This document shows positions 7,796 through 14,233 of a stretch of DNA of 14,453 nucleotides, piece by piece. Source of the DNA: Opitutia bacterium. Its GTDB lineage: Bacteria > Verrucomicrobiota > Verrucomicrobiia > Opitutales > JANYDI01. Position numbers and translations under genes: made by a program. Position 1 is the first letter of the stretch; each line of letters begins with the position of its first letter. The stretch covers positions 1 through 14,453 of the forward strand of contig JANYDI010000045.1 of NCBI GenBank assembly GCA_025363695.1, in the 5' to 3' direction. The notes beneath the pieces were generated by a model. It searched no databases and was not told where the DNA came from. It was given only the letters and a program-made list of their open reading frames with translations.

Positions 7796-7860
7796 CTCAC
7801 GCACCGTAGTGCGCTACGCACTTCCCTTCCTTGCCTGAACCCCCAATGCACCCCTCAAAC
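7752..7860. repeat. D hairpin element, copy 1
   Basis: A 109-bp long hairpin. The outer arms, gtttgaggggtgcattgggg (7752-7771) and its complement ending at 7860, pair almost perfectly (one extra base). The core contains ggaagt..actcacgcaccgtag, gtgcgctacgcac and cccttccttgcctgaac, and is nearly identical to the core of copy 2 at 11562-11674. The outer arms of the two copies differ but remain self-complementary. The left arm encodes the last 14 residues of the nucleotidyltransferase. A single inverted U unit follows after about 33 bp. Confidence 0.85.
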
Positions 7861-7893
7861 TGGCTCGAAGTAGCTCAAAAAAAATACCCTCCG

Positions 7894-8015
7894 GATCGCT
7901 TCGCGATCGTGGGGGACCTTAGTATTTCCTACCAGGTAGCGATTTTTATAAAATGCTTTGCATTTTTAAAAATCGCACCCTGTAGGGGATCCTAAGGGGC
8001 GCAAGCGCCCCTTAG
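7894..8015 (-). repeat. U repeat unit 3 (single, inverted)
   Basis: It contains hairpin C (7894-7908, gatcgc-ttc-gcgatc), a linker with 'ccttagtat', hairpin B (7933-7982, caggtagcgattt arm, with mismatches in the outer stem), ggatcc (7987-7992) and hairpin A (7994-8013). It lies between the convergent nucleotidyltransferase and smpB genes; the smpB stop is 6 bp past hairpin A. Its usual left partner is replaced by the D element. Confidence 0.88.
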
Positions 8016-8018
8016 TCC

Positions 8019-8486
8019 TTACCTCCCCTTTATTTCTCTCTGCGCCTCTCTTAGCTCCGTGCGTTTCTTGAGGTCGTGGCGTTTGTCGTGGAGCTTTTTG
8101 CCGGTGCAGACGCCTAGGGAGATCTTGGCCCAGCCGTTCTTGAAATAGAGTTTTAGCGGAATGAGGCTCAGACCGGCCACTAAGTTGGCTTGCGTGAGCT
8201 TACGCAATTCCGGTTTGCGCAGGAGGAGCTGGCGCGGGCGCTTGGGGTTGTGGTTAATATTGGTCCCAAAGGCGTAGGGGTCGATATGGGCGTGGTAGAG
8301 GATGGCGCGGCCTTTTTCCATGCGGACAAAGGCGTCATCGATCTGGGCATTACCGGCGCGTATCGCCTTAACTTCTGTCCCCTGAAGGGCCAGGCCCGCC
8401 TCATAGGTAGCCTCAACGGTATAATCCTTAAAGGCTTTGCGGTTACGAATTTCCCTAGGGCCTGGCGGCTTAGAACCTGTTTTCAT
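8019..8486 (-). CDS. smpB: SsrA-binding protein SmpB
   Basis: A 155-aa basic protein that binds the tRNA-like domain of tmRNA (SsrA) and brings it to stalled ribosomes for trans-translation. Family hallmarks are present in order: RNRKAFKDYTVEATYEAGLALQGTEVKAIR (residues 14-43), where EAGLxLxGTEVK is the signature; AFVRMEKG (52-59); HIDPY (67-71); NHNPKRPRQLLLRK (78-91); then the LYFKNGWAKISLGVCTGKKLHDKRHDLKKR stretch, including the Lys/His/Asp tail that enters the decoding centre. The length is normal. The ssrA gene is not in the window. The gene lies 21 bp downstream of rpoZ on the same strand, so the two are probably co-transcribed, with a U repeat right after the stop. No strong Shine-Dalgarno site is seen. 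Confidence 0.97.
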   Translation of the reverse strand: MKTGSKPPGPREIRNRKAFKDYTVEATYEAGLALQGTEVKAIRAGNAQIDDAFVRMEKGRAILYHAHIDPYAFGTNINHNPKRPRQLLLRKPELRKLTQANLVAGLSLIPLKLYFKNGWAKISLGVCTGKKLHDKRHDLKKRTELREAQREIKGR

Positions 8487-8507
8487 GAGGACCCCAGAAA
8501 AATCGGG

Positions 8508-8768
8508 CTAAACGACGTCTTGAGGGATGTCGCCGAGCATTTCCTCTTGGCCTTCGATAGCAGGCTCATTGGGAAGCCGGTAATAAAGATAGCCTTCGGC
8601 GATTTCTTTGAGCGCTACATTTTCCGGTGAAAGCCGTTCGTAGGACTGAACCATGGCCTTGGAGCCGAGCTTCAGCTGGCGCGCACGCTTGGAAACCATG
8701 TTTATCAGAATATTAGGTATGGGAACTACCTTGAGCGCTTCTTGTAAATATTCGTCTTTGATTGCCAT
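8508..8768 (-). CDS. rpoZ: DNA-directed RNA polymerase omega subunit
   Basis: A small 86-aa protein that binds the beta' subunit and aids assembly and stability of RNA polymerase. The N-terminal helix carries YLQEALKVVPIPNILINMVSKRARQL (residues 7-32), the family's nucleotide-site region with the usual 'N.L....SKRARQL' pattern. This is followed by the second helix ENVALKEIAEGYLYYRL (49-65), the conserved 'ALKEIAEG' end. Length and motif order fit omega. The ATG at 8768 has no clear Shine-Dalgarno site. It is the first gene of a probable rpoZ-smpB unit and diverges from sufC across a 130-bp region. Confidence 0.9.
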   Translation of the reverse strand: MAIKDEYLQEALKVVPIPNILINMVSKRARQLKLGSKAMVQSYERLSPENVALKEIAEGYLYYRLPNEPAIEGQEEMLGDIPQDVV

Positions 8769-8805
8769 ACTAGAGGGCCCATAGTAACACTGCTTACGGA
8801 AAGAA

Positions 8806-8840
8806 CAAGAAAAAAATGCACAAAAGTTTCTTTTTTCTTG
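8806..8840. promoter_or_regulatory. Stem-loop (caagaaaaaa / ttttttcttg) in the rpoZ-sufC divergent region
   Basis: A perfect 10-bp inverted repeat (8806-8815 and 8831-8840) with a 15-nt loop lies between the divergent rpoZ and sufC starts. It is A/T-rich with homopurine/homopyrimidine arms, so it is not a standard GC-stem terminator. It might be an operator or part of the promoter region. A second small inverted repeat, ctcca..tggag, lies near 8867-8882. Neither matches a regulator site I recognise. Confidence 0.35.
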
Positions 8841-8886
8841 CTGTTGGCGCTCGACCCCTCCAGGATGATGGAGTCTGTCCCTTTAC

Positions 8887-8890
8887 GAGG
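8887..8890 (+). promoter_or_regulatory. Shine-Dalgarno-like site of sufC
   Basis: GAGG at 8887-8890 lies 8 nt before the ATG at 8899. It is the only convincing Shine-Dalgarno-like sequence in front of a gene in this window, and it supports this start. Confidence 0.5.
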
Positions 8891-8898
8891 GTACTTAT

Positions 8899-9627
8899 AT
8901 GAGTTTAGTGATAAAAAATTTAAAGGCGAGCATTGAGGGCATCCCCTTGCTCAAGGGCCTTTCATTAACGGTCCCTAAGGGAGAGGTCCATGCGCTTATG
9001 GGGCCCAATGGCGCTGGGAAAAGCAGCCTTGCGAAGATTTTAGCCCGCCATAGCGATTATACCGTTGAAGACGGTCACGTGCTGCTCCATGGCCTTCCCT
9101 TGCTCGAGATGGAGCCTGAAGCCGCCTCCAAGGCAGGGCTTTTCCTGGCCTTTCAGTATCCGCAAACCATCCAAGGCGTAACCATTGCCAATTTCATTCG
9201 CGCTGCCCTGCGTTCACGGCTCCCCAAAGAAGCGCACTTTGACGCTAAATCCTTTTACGCCCGGCTCTTCAAGGGCATGGATCAACTCCAAATGGACCAC
9301 AGCTTTAGCGCCCGCTGCGTTAACGATGGCCTCTCAGGTGGCGAAAAAAAACGCTGCGAAATCCTCCAAATGCTCCTGCTAGAGCCCTCTTTTTGTATTT
9401 TAGACGAAACCGACAGCGGCCTAGACATCGATGCCCTCAAGGTCGTCGCCCAGGGCGTCAATGCTCTGCGCAGTCCCGATCGCGGCTTTCTCATCATTAC
9501 TCACTATCAACGCCTACTCGACTACATCGTCCCCGACAAAGTCCACATTATGCAAGAAGGCCGCATCGTCCAAAGCGGTGATAAGGCCTTGGCGAGGGAG
9601 CTGGAAATCTCGGGATACAGGAGCTAA
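8899..9627 (+). CDS. sufC: Fe-S cluster assembly ATPase SufC
   Basis: The 242-aa ABC-type ATPase of the SUF iron-sulfur assembly machinery; it partners SufB and SufD in the cytoplasmic SufBCD scaffold. The Walker A motif is GPNGAGKS (residues 35-42), the Q-loop is LAFQYPQ (83-89), the signature is LSGGEKKR (145-152), Walker B is CILDETDSGLDIDAL (166-180), and the H-loop is His202 in ITHYQR. The 'AFQYP' and 'LDETDSGLDIDALK' stretches mark SufC among ABC proteins. Length is normal. The stop codon TAA overlaps the edge of a U repeat (hairpin A starts at 9626). sufB follows on the same strand but only after 537 bp of repeats, unusual for genes that are normally adjacent. Confidence 0.97.
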   Translation: MSLVIKNLKASIEGIPLLKGLSLTVPKGEVHALMGPNGAGKSSLAKILARHSDYTVEDGHVLLHGLPLLEMEPEAASKAGLFLAFQYPQTIQGVTIANFIRAALRSRLPKEAHFDAKSFYARLFKGMDQLQMDHSFSARCVNDGLSGGEKKRCEILQMLLLEPSFCILDETDSGLDIDALKVVAQGVNALRSPDRGFLIITHYQRLLDYIVPDKVHIMQEGRIVQSGDKALARELEISGYRS

Positions 9628-9748
9628 GGGGCGCTTGCGCCCCTTAGGATCCCCTGCCGATAGGCAATTTTACAAAATGCTAGCGCATTTTGGTAAAATT
9701 GCCTATCGGGAAGCATATACTAAGCCCCCCACAGATTCCTACGGAATC
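9624..9748 (+). repeat. U repeat unit 4, left half
   Basis: Hairpin A (9626-9645), ggatcc (9647-9652), hairpin B (9658-9708, cgataggcaattt arm), the linker 'aagcatatactaagcccccc' and hairpin C (9734-9748, gattcc-tac-ggaatc). It begins in the sufC stop codon. Its inverted partner is at 10008-10138, and a 225-bp palindromic element lies between them. Confidence 0.9.
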
Positions 9749-9770
9749 GAATTTAATGTAATTATCTATC

Positions 9771-9995
9771 AAAACCGCACTTAAGGAGGCCTGAAAGGCC
9801 GGTAGATACGTAGCCCAGGGCGTAAGCCCTGGGTCCGGGATGGAAAATAAACCGGAGCCCTGCAAGGGCGGCACTAAAAATATGAATACGAGTGTCGCCC
9901 CTGTAGGGCTCTAAATCTTTTTTCACCTGCAAACCCAGGGCTTACGCCCTGGGCTACGATATGCCGGCCCTTCAGGCCTCCTTAAGTGTGGTTTT
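9771..9995. repeat. 225-bp palindromic element nested between two U units
   Basis: The outer arms begin with aaaacc(g/a)cacttaaggagg and pair with one mismatch over about 24 bp (9771-9794 with 9972-9995). Inside are further nested inverted parts: aggcctgaaaggcc, cccagggcgtaagccctggg repeated inverted on the right side (cccagggcttacgccctggg), and gagccctgcaagggcg facing cgcccctgtagggctc, around an AT-rich centre near 9875-9890. There is no ORF of note. Repeats of this general look are, as I recall, common in several environmental phyla, but I cannot name a family. Confidence 0.85.
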
Positions 9996-10007
9996 ACAAA
10001 TTTCTTC

Positions 10008-10138
10008 GATCCCGAAGGGATCTGTGGGGTGCCTTGTATATGCTTCCCGATAGCGATTTTTATAAAATGCATCGCATTTTTAAAAATCGCTATCGGAAAG
10101 GGGATCCAAGGCGCGCGCGCCGGCAACGTCCCCTTGGC
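10008..10138 (-). repeat. U repeat unit 4, right half, with altered A hairpin
   Basis: Hairpin C (10008-10022, gatccc-gaa-gggatc), a linker with 'ccttgtatatgc', hairpin B (10048-10095, cgatagcgattt arm) and ggatcc (10102-10107). The A region (10108-10135) is unusual: aagg is followed by gcgcgcgcgccgg and caacgt before the normal cccctt, so the simple stem is disrupted or rebuilt. It ends 27 bp before the sufB start. The rest of the 537-bp sufC-sufB gap holds only short linkers. Confidence 0.85.
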
Positions 10139-10164
10139 CCTTAATTTTTCTGCACTTTTAACGC

Positions 10165-11562
10165 ATGACCACCATCGACATCGACACAGAAAAGGGTAAC
10201 TTTCGTTACGATACGGACTACGCGTACGACGCGGGCGTAGGCCTGGGGCCTCGGACGATCGAGTATATTACGCAGGCCAAGGGGGAGGATGCCTGGATTG
10301 CGGCGTTTAGGCAAAAGGGCTTGGAGTTATTTTTGCAAAAACCGCTACCTACGCACTGGGCTTCGGAGGATCTCAAAAATATCGACTTTAACGTCATACG
10401 CTACTATTTATCGCAAGGCCAGCGCCCGAGCCGTAATTGGGAGGACGTCCCGGAAAAGGTGAAGGAAACCTTTGAGCGGTTGGGGATTCCGCAGCAAGAG
10501 AGGGCCTTTTTGGCGGGCGTAGAGGCCCAGTTTGACAGCGAGGCCGCGTATTCTCGGATTAAAGACGACCTGCAAAAGCAAGGCGTTATTTTCATGGGCT
10601 CTACGGAAGGGCTTATGGAGCATCCGGAGCTTTTCAAAAAATATTTTGGCAAAGTCATCCCTTCCGGCGATAACAAGTTCAGCGCCCTCAATAGTGCCTG
10701 TTTTAGCGGCGGTAGCTTTATTTATGTGCCTCCGGGGGTGAAGGTCAAGCAGCCGCTGCAGGCGTATTTCAGGATAAATGCTGAGAACTTTGGCCAATTT
10801 GAACGTACGCTTATCATTGCCGATGAGGGCTCTGAGGTCACCTACATGGAGGGCTGCACGGCTCCGAAGTTTGAAACGACCACCTTGCATTCGGCCGTTG
10901 TAGAGCTCGTGGCCCTTAAGGGCGCCAAAATCCAATACATCACCGTCCAAAATTGGTCCAACAACGTGTTCAACCTCGTAACCAAGCGGGCTATGGCCTA
11001 CGAAGAAGCGGAAGTCCGCTGGATTGATTGTAATATCGGCTCACGTTTAACGATGAAGTACCCAGGTGTTTTGCTCAAGGGCCGAAAAGCCCGCGGCGAA
11101 GTCCTTTCCATTGCCTTGGCTGGCCAAGGGCAGCACCAGGACACGGGGGCCAAGATGATCCATTTGGCGGATGAAACGACCTCGAATATCATTTCCAAAA
11201 GCATCTCAATGCTCGATGGCCGTGCGACTTACCGTGGTCGCGTGAGCATCCCAAGCCATTTGAAGCATTGCAAAAATAATACGCAATGTGACGCCCTGCT
11301 CATCAACACAAACAGCCGCACAGACACCTATCCGGCCATTACCGTACGCGGCAATCAAAACTGCGTCCAACACGAGGCCAGCGTATCCAAGGTCAGCGCC
11401 GAGCAAATTTTTTACATGCGCCAACGCGGCCTCAGTGAGGCCGAGGCCACCAGTCTGAGTGTTAACGGCTTCATCAACGACCTCACGCGCGCCTTCCCCA
11501 TGGAGTATAGCGTCGAGCTGAAGCGGCTGATAGAGCTAGAACTGCAAGGCTCCGTCGGCTAG
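10165..11562 (+). CDS. sufB: Fe-S cluster assembly scaffold protein SufB
   Basis: A 465-aa core scaffold subunit of SufBCD, on which Fe-S clusters are built from sulfur delivered by SufS/SufE or SufU. Family features are clear: GLGPRTIEYIT (26-36), GIPQQERAFLAGV (107-119), FSGGSFIYVPPGVKV (180-194), the beta-helix core (about 200-400), KNNTQCDALL (370-379) and the end LTRAFPMEYSVELKRLIELELQGSVG. Cys375 and Glu404 (in VQHEAS) are 29 residues apart, as are E. coli SufB Cys405 and Glu434, which are needed for cluster building. No Shine-Dalgarno site precedes the ATG at 10165; this start gives a normal N-terminus. sufC lies upstream across a repeat block. sufD and sufS do not follow, since lpxK is next. 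The D repeat begins at the last base of the stop codon. Confidence 0.97.
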   Translation: MTTIDIDTEKGNFRYDTDYAYDAGVGLGPRTIEYITQAKGEDAWIAAFRQKGLELFLQKPLPTHWASEDLKNIDFNVIRYYLSQGQRPSRNWEDVPEKVKETFERLGIPQQERAFLAGVEAQFDSEAAYSRIKDDLQKQGVIFMGSTEGLMEHPELFKKYFGKVIPSGDNKFSALNSACFSGGSFIYVPPGVKVKQPLQAYFRINAENFGQFERTLIIADEGSEVTYMEGCTAPKFETTTLHSAVVELVALKGAKIQYITVQNWSNNVFNLVTKRAMAYEEAEVRWIDCNIGSRLTMKYPGVLLKGRKARGEVLSIALAGQGQHQDTGAKMIHLADETTSNIISKSISMLDGRATYRGRVSIPSHLKHCKNNTQCDALLINTNSRTDTYPAITVRGNQNCVQHEASVSKVSAEQIFYMRQRGLSEAEATSLSVNGFINDLTRAFPMEYSVELKRLIELELQGSVG

Positions 11563-11674
11563 GCAGGAAGGGGGGCATTGACGGTTGATGCTGTGGAATG
11601 GAAGTAACTCACGCACCGTAGTGCGCTACGCACATCCCTTCCTTGCCTGAACCGCCAATGCCCCCCTTCCTGCC
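11562..11674. repeat. D hairpin element, copy 2
   Basis: A 113-bp hairpin whose outer arms of about 25 bp, ggcaggaaggggggcattg.. and ..caatgccccccttcctgcc, pair with one mismatch. The core from 'gatgctg' through 'ggaagtaactcacgcacc', 'gtgcgctacgcac' and 'cccttccttgcctgaac' is almost identical to copy 1 at 7752-7860. It starts in the sufB stop codon and is followed, about 30 bp later, by an inverted U unit. Confidence 0.85.
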
Positions 11675-11703
11675 GGATCGAAGCAATTCATAAGATACTC
11701 CCG

Positions 11704-11828
11704 GATCGCTTCGCGATCTGTGGAGGCCTTAGTATAGGCTTCCCGATAGCGATTTTGTCGAAATACGTAGTATTTCGCAAAATCGCTATCGGAAAGGGGA
11801 TCCTAAGGGGCGCAAGCGCCCCTTGGCC
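11704..11828 (-). repeat. U repeat unit 5 (single, inverted)
   Basis: Hairpin C (11704-11718), the linker 'tggaggccttagtata', hairpin B (11744-11791, cgatagcgatttt outer arm), ggatcc (11798-11803) and hairpin A (11805-11824). The inner stem of B is gaaatac/gtatttc instead of the usual aaaatgc/gcatttt, with both arms changed together. With D copy 2 it fills most of the 310-bp gap between sufB and lpxK. The remaining 44 bp before lpxK shows no clear promoter. Confidence 0.9.
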
Positions 11829-11872
11829 CTTTACTCAGCCCTTTACTTTTCAATCATGCCCTTTCGCAACCC

Positions 11873-12826
11873 ATGACCTTTCTTTTTCACATACTTTCTT
11901 GGGTTTACGGCCTGGGGGCCTGCATTCATCGTAAAATCTACGACTGGCTCCCGAAGACGCGCTTAGCGGTGCCGGTGGTGGTGGTGGGGAACCTGACGTG
12001 TGGGGGTACGGGGAAGACGCCGATGGTGGTTCATTTGGCAAAAAAACTTGGGGCGTCTGGGAAGCGTGTGGCGATTCTTACTCGGGGCTATGGGGGGCAT
12101 TGTAACGGTTTACCGATAAAGGTAGGTCCACAGCATCGTTACGAGGACGTAGGGGATGAGGCGTATTGGATGGCCAAAAAGCTGCCTGGAGTGGCTGTTT
12201 GGGTAGATCCGAAGCGGTCTCGGTCGGGTCGCAGAGCTGCTGAAACGGCCGATGTGATTCTTTTGGACGATGGCTTTCAGCACCATGCCCTGCATAGCGA
12301 TGAGCGTATTGTGCTTATCGATGCGCTGAATCCCTTTGGTAATGGGAAATTGCTGCCTTTGGGGCCGCTCAGGGAGCCTATCTCGGGCCTGAAGCGGGCC
12401 ACGCGGGTGGTTTTGATGCGTTGCGAGGGGGAGCCTCCGGCGGCCTTGATGGCCTTGATTGAACATTATAGCCCAGGGACGCCTGTTAGCTTGTGTGGCT
12501 TGAGGGCCAGTCATTTAGTCGCCTGGCCTTCAGGAGCTGAGTTGCCTTTAAACACGCTCAACGGCAAGGCCTTGGGGCTTTTTTGCGGGATTGCCAATCC
12601 TCAGCGTTTTAGGGAGCTTTCAGAAAAAACGTTAGCAGCCCCGGTGGTTTTTTGCCAGGCCTTTGCTGATCATCACCCATTTTCAAAAAAAGAGCTGGAA
12701 GGCCTGGGCTGCCCAGGAATTCAGGCCTTCCTGACTACCGAAAAGGATGCCGTGCGCCTCCCCCTGGACTGGCAGCCAGGGGTGCCGGTTTATGCTTTGG
12801 CGATAGAGCTAGCGTTAAAGGGCTAA
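11873..12826 (+). CDS. lpxK: Tetraacyldisaccharide 4'-kinase LpxK
   Basis: A 317-aa inner-membrane kinase that phosphorylates the 4' position of the lipid A disaccharide precursor to make lipid IVA. The N-terminus is hydrophobic (FLFHILSWVYGLGACIH) and serves as the membrane anchor. The P-loop region is VVVVGNLTCGGTGKTPMV (35-52), followed by LTRGYGG (69-75), VGDEAYWMAKK (93-103), ILLDDGFQHHAL (129-140), LPLGPLREP (161-169), FCGIANPQRF (237-246) and LTTEKDAVRLP (287-297), all family hallmarks. Length is normal. No Shine-Dalgarno site precedes the ATG. The last codon GGC and the TAA belong to the edge of a U repeat. With the acyltransferase gene near 5 kb, it shows that the host makes lipid A. 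Confidence 0.97.
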   Translation: MTFLFHILSWVYGLGACIHRKIYDWLPKTRLAVPVVVVGNLTCGGTGKTPMVVHLAKKLGASGKRVAILTRGYGGHCNGLPIKVGPQHRYEDVGDEAYWMAKKLPGVAVWVDPKRSRSGRRAAETADVILLDDGFQHHALHSDERIVLIDALNPFGNGKLLPLGPLREPISGLKRATRVVLMRCEGEPPAALMALIEHYSPGTPVSLCGLRASHLVAWPSGAELPLNTLNGKALGLFCGIANPQRFRELSEKTLAAPVVFCQAFADHHPFSKKELEGLGCPGIQAFLTTEKDAVRLPLDWQPGVPVYALAIELALKG

Positions 12827-12944
12827 GGGGCGCTTGCGCCCCTTAGGATCCCCTACAGGTAGCGATTTTTAAAAATGCGATGCATTTTATAAAAATCGCT
12901 ACCTGGTAGGCTATACTAAGCCCCCCACAGATCGCGAAGCGATC
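12822..12944 (+). repeat. U repeat unit 6
   Basis: Hairpin A (12825-12844) starts in the lpxK stop codon. It is followed by ggatcc (12846-12851), hairpin B (12856-12905, caggtagcgattt arm), a linker with 'ctatactaagcccccc' and hairpin C (12930-12944, gatcgc-gaa-gcgatc). The unit ends 9 bp before the stop codon of the convergent gene at 12953-14179. The next inverted unit is on the far side of that gene. Confidence 0.9.
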
Positions 12945-12952
12945 CGGGAGTA

Positions 12953-14179
12953 TTACATGAACTGCGGATAAAGTACCATCAAGGGTAGTGCGATAAGGAA
13001 CGAGCCTATGGCGCTATTAACCGCGATCCTGGGCGTGGACAGGTAGATCGATCTACCCTTTTGGCCAAGCATGGCTAGGTACCCAAGATAGCAGTAGAGC
13101 ACGACGGGCGGCGTAAGGGCTTGCGTGATGCTAGGCATGTCTGATCCTGTGGCTATCCCTGATGCGGTGTCAAACAGGAGGTCTGCGGATAAGTAGCAAA
13201 CCCCCAGGAAGCTCACGGCGGCGGTCCAGACCTTTAGGGCTTTGTTGTAATCCTCCATGCTCGCGTCTATCGGGTAGGGCAGTGGGAAGACAGCTTTTTC
13301 AAGCGCTGAGCCCAATACAAGGGCTACGTCATTCAAAGGGGAGGATTCGGCGGACAGGGTCTCTCCGTTGTACTGGACCTCATTAGAGAGGTCTTTGAGG
13401 CTTTGGGCAAAAATACGATCAAAAAAAGGCAGCTTGCGGTAGGGTAAAATGATGCGCCCGTAGCCGTCCTTAATGGCGTGCGTAAGCCGCACAAAGTCAT
13501 CATCCTTAGTGTCGATGAAATTATTGGTAATGCCTGGAGCCAGGAACAAGGTACTGTCGTTATGCATCCGTGCACACAGTTCAGGTAGGGCTTTCTCAAT
13601 GAGGTCGGGTTTCCAGCCGCCAGGAAACAGACGCTCGTCCCGAAAGCACGTCAGCCGGCCTTCGTCAAATTGATCAAACTCCTGGCCCCAGATCTCTTGG
13701 TGCAACGCATGGACCCTATGTACGCCGATGAGGATTGCGAACCGTGATGGCCTGTGGACTGAACGGCCATCCTGCGGGTCAAAAAAGGTACGCAAGGCGG
13801 CATTGGGGAGATCTCGAAGGAAGGCTTCGCAAAAGGCTGCTATCGGGGTTTGAGGGGTCTCGATGTCTAGCACCAAGGCGTCAATAGAATGATCTATGAG
13901 TAGGCGGCTCTTCTCCGGGAGGAGTTCGGCTGGGAAGCCCAGCTTGAGTACGCTGACGTTTTCGAGTTGGGCCAGGAGGACCTTGTCAAGGTAGTACCCA
14001 AAAGCTTCAGCATTCTCAAAATCCGCTCGTTGAGCGTACACCGCTAGCTTTCCATTGGGAAGAGAGTACTTCCGGATGTCATCAAATTTACCCCATTGAG
14101 AAGGGATATCTAGGCGTTCATAGGGCTGAGCTGCCCAAAGGGAGCTGGTTAAAATACACAAACACAAAAAAATACGCAT
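12953..14179 (-). CDS. Exported protein with C-terminal membrane segments, unknown function
   Basis: Not recognised. The protein is 408 aa from the ATG at 14179; a TTG two codons earlier (14185) is possible, but the ATG leaves a tidy signal peptide, MRIFLCLCILTSSLWAA. Residues about 20-310 look soluble and mixed alpha/beta; an acidic patch, IDTKDDDF, lies near the middle. The C-terminal quarter has three hydrophobic segments: KVWTAAVSFLGVCYLSADLLF, PPVVLYCYLGYLAML and SAIGSFLIALPLMVLYP. The topology is thus a large periplasmic domain anchored by C-terminal helices, or three helices folding back. It is flanked by U repeat unit 6 on one side and inverted unit 7 on the other, with no other sequence of note. 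No Shine-Dalgarno site is seen. Confidence 0.75.
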   Translation of the reverse strand: MRIFLCLCILTSSLWAAQPYERLDIPSQWGKFDDIRKYSLPNGKLAVYAQRADFENAEAFGYYLDKVLLAQLENVSVLKLGFPAELLPEKSRLLIDHSIDALVLDIETPQTPIAAFCEAFLRDLPNAALRTFFDPQDGRSVHRPSRFAILIGVHRVHALHQEIWGQEFDQFDEGRLTCFRDERLFPGGWKPDLIEKALPELCARMHNDSTLFLAPGITNNFIDTKDDDFVRLTHAIKDGYGRIILPYRKLPFFDRIFAQSLKDLSNEVQYNGETLSAESSPLNDVALVLGSALEKAVFPLPYPIDASMEDYNKALKVWTAAVSFLGVCYLSADLLFDTASGIATGSDMPSITQALTPPVVLYCYLGYLAMLGQKGRSIYLSTPRIAVNSAIGSFLIALPLMVLYPQFM

Positions 14180-14233
14180 TTCCAATACTAAGGAGATTAA
14201 TTTTAAAAAGTAAAGGTTTTTTTAAAGTTTTTT

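Noticed and set aside
9680..10126. Two short minus-strand open frames (9680-9874, 9923-10126) in the sufC-sufB gap
   Set aside because: Both are made of palindromic repeat sequence and have no recognisable protein features.
11563..11872. A small RNA or tRNA gene in the sufB-lpxK gap
   Set aside because: No cloverleaf or known RNA signature was found; the gap is accounted for by D copy 2 and U unit 5.
12110..12514. 134-codon minus-strand open frame inside lpxK
   Set aside because: It is antisense to the conserved LpxK motifs, whose frame clearly codes.
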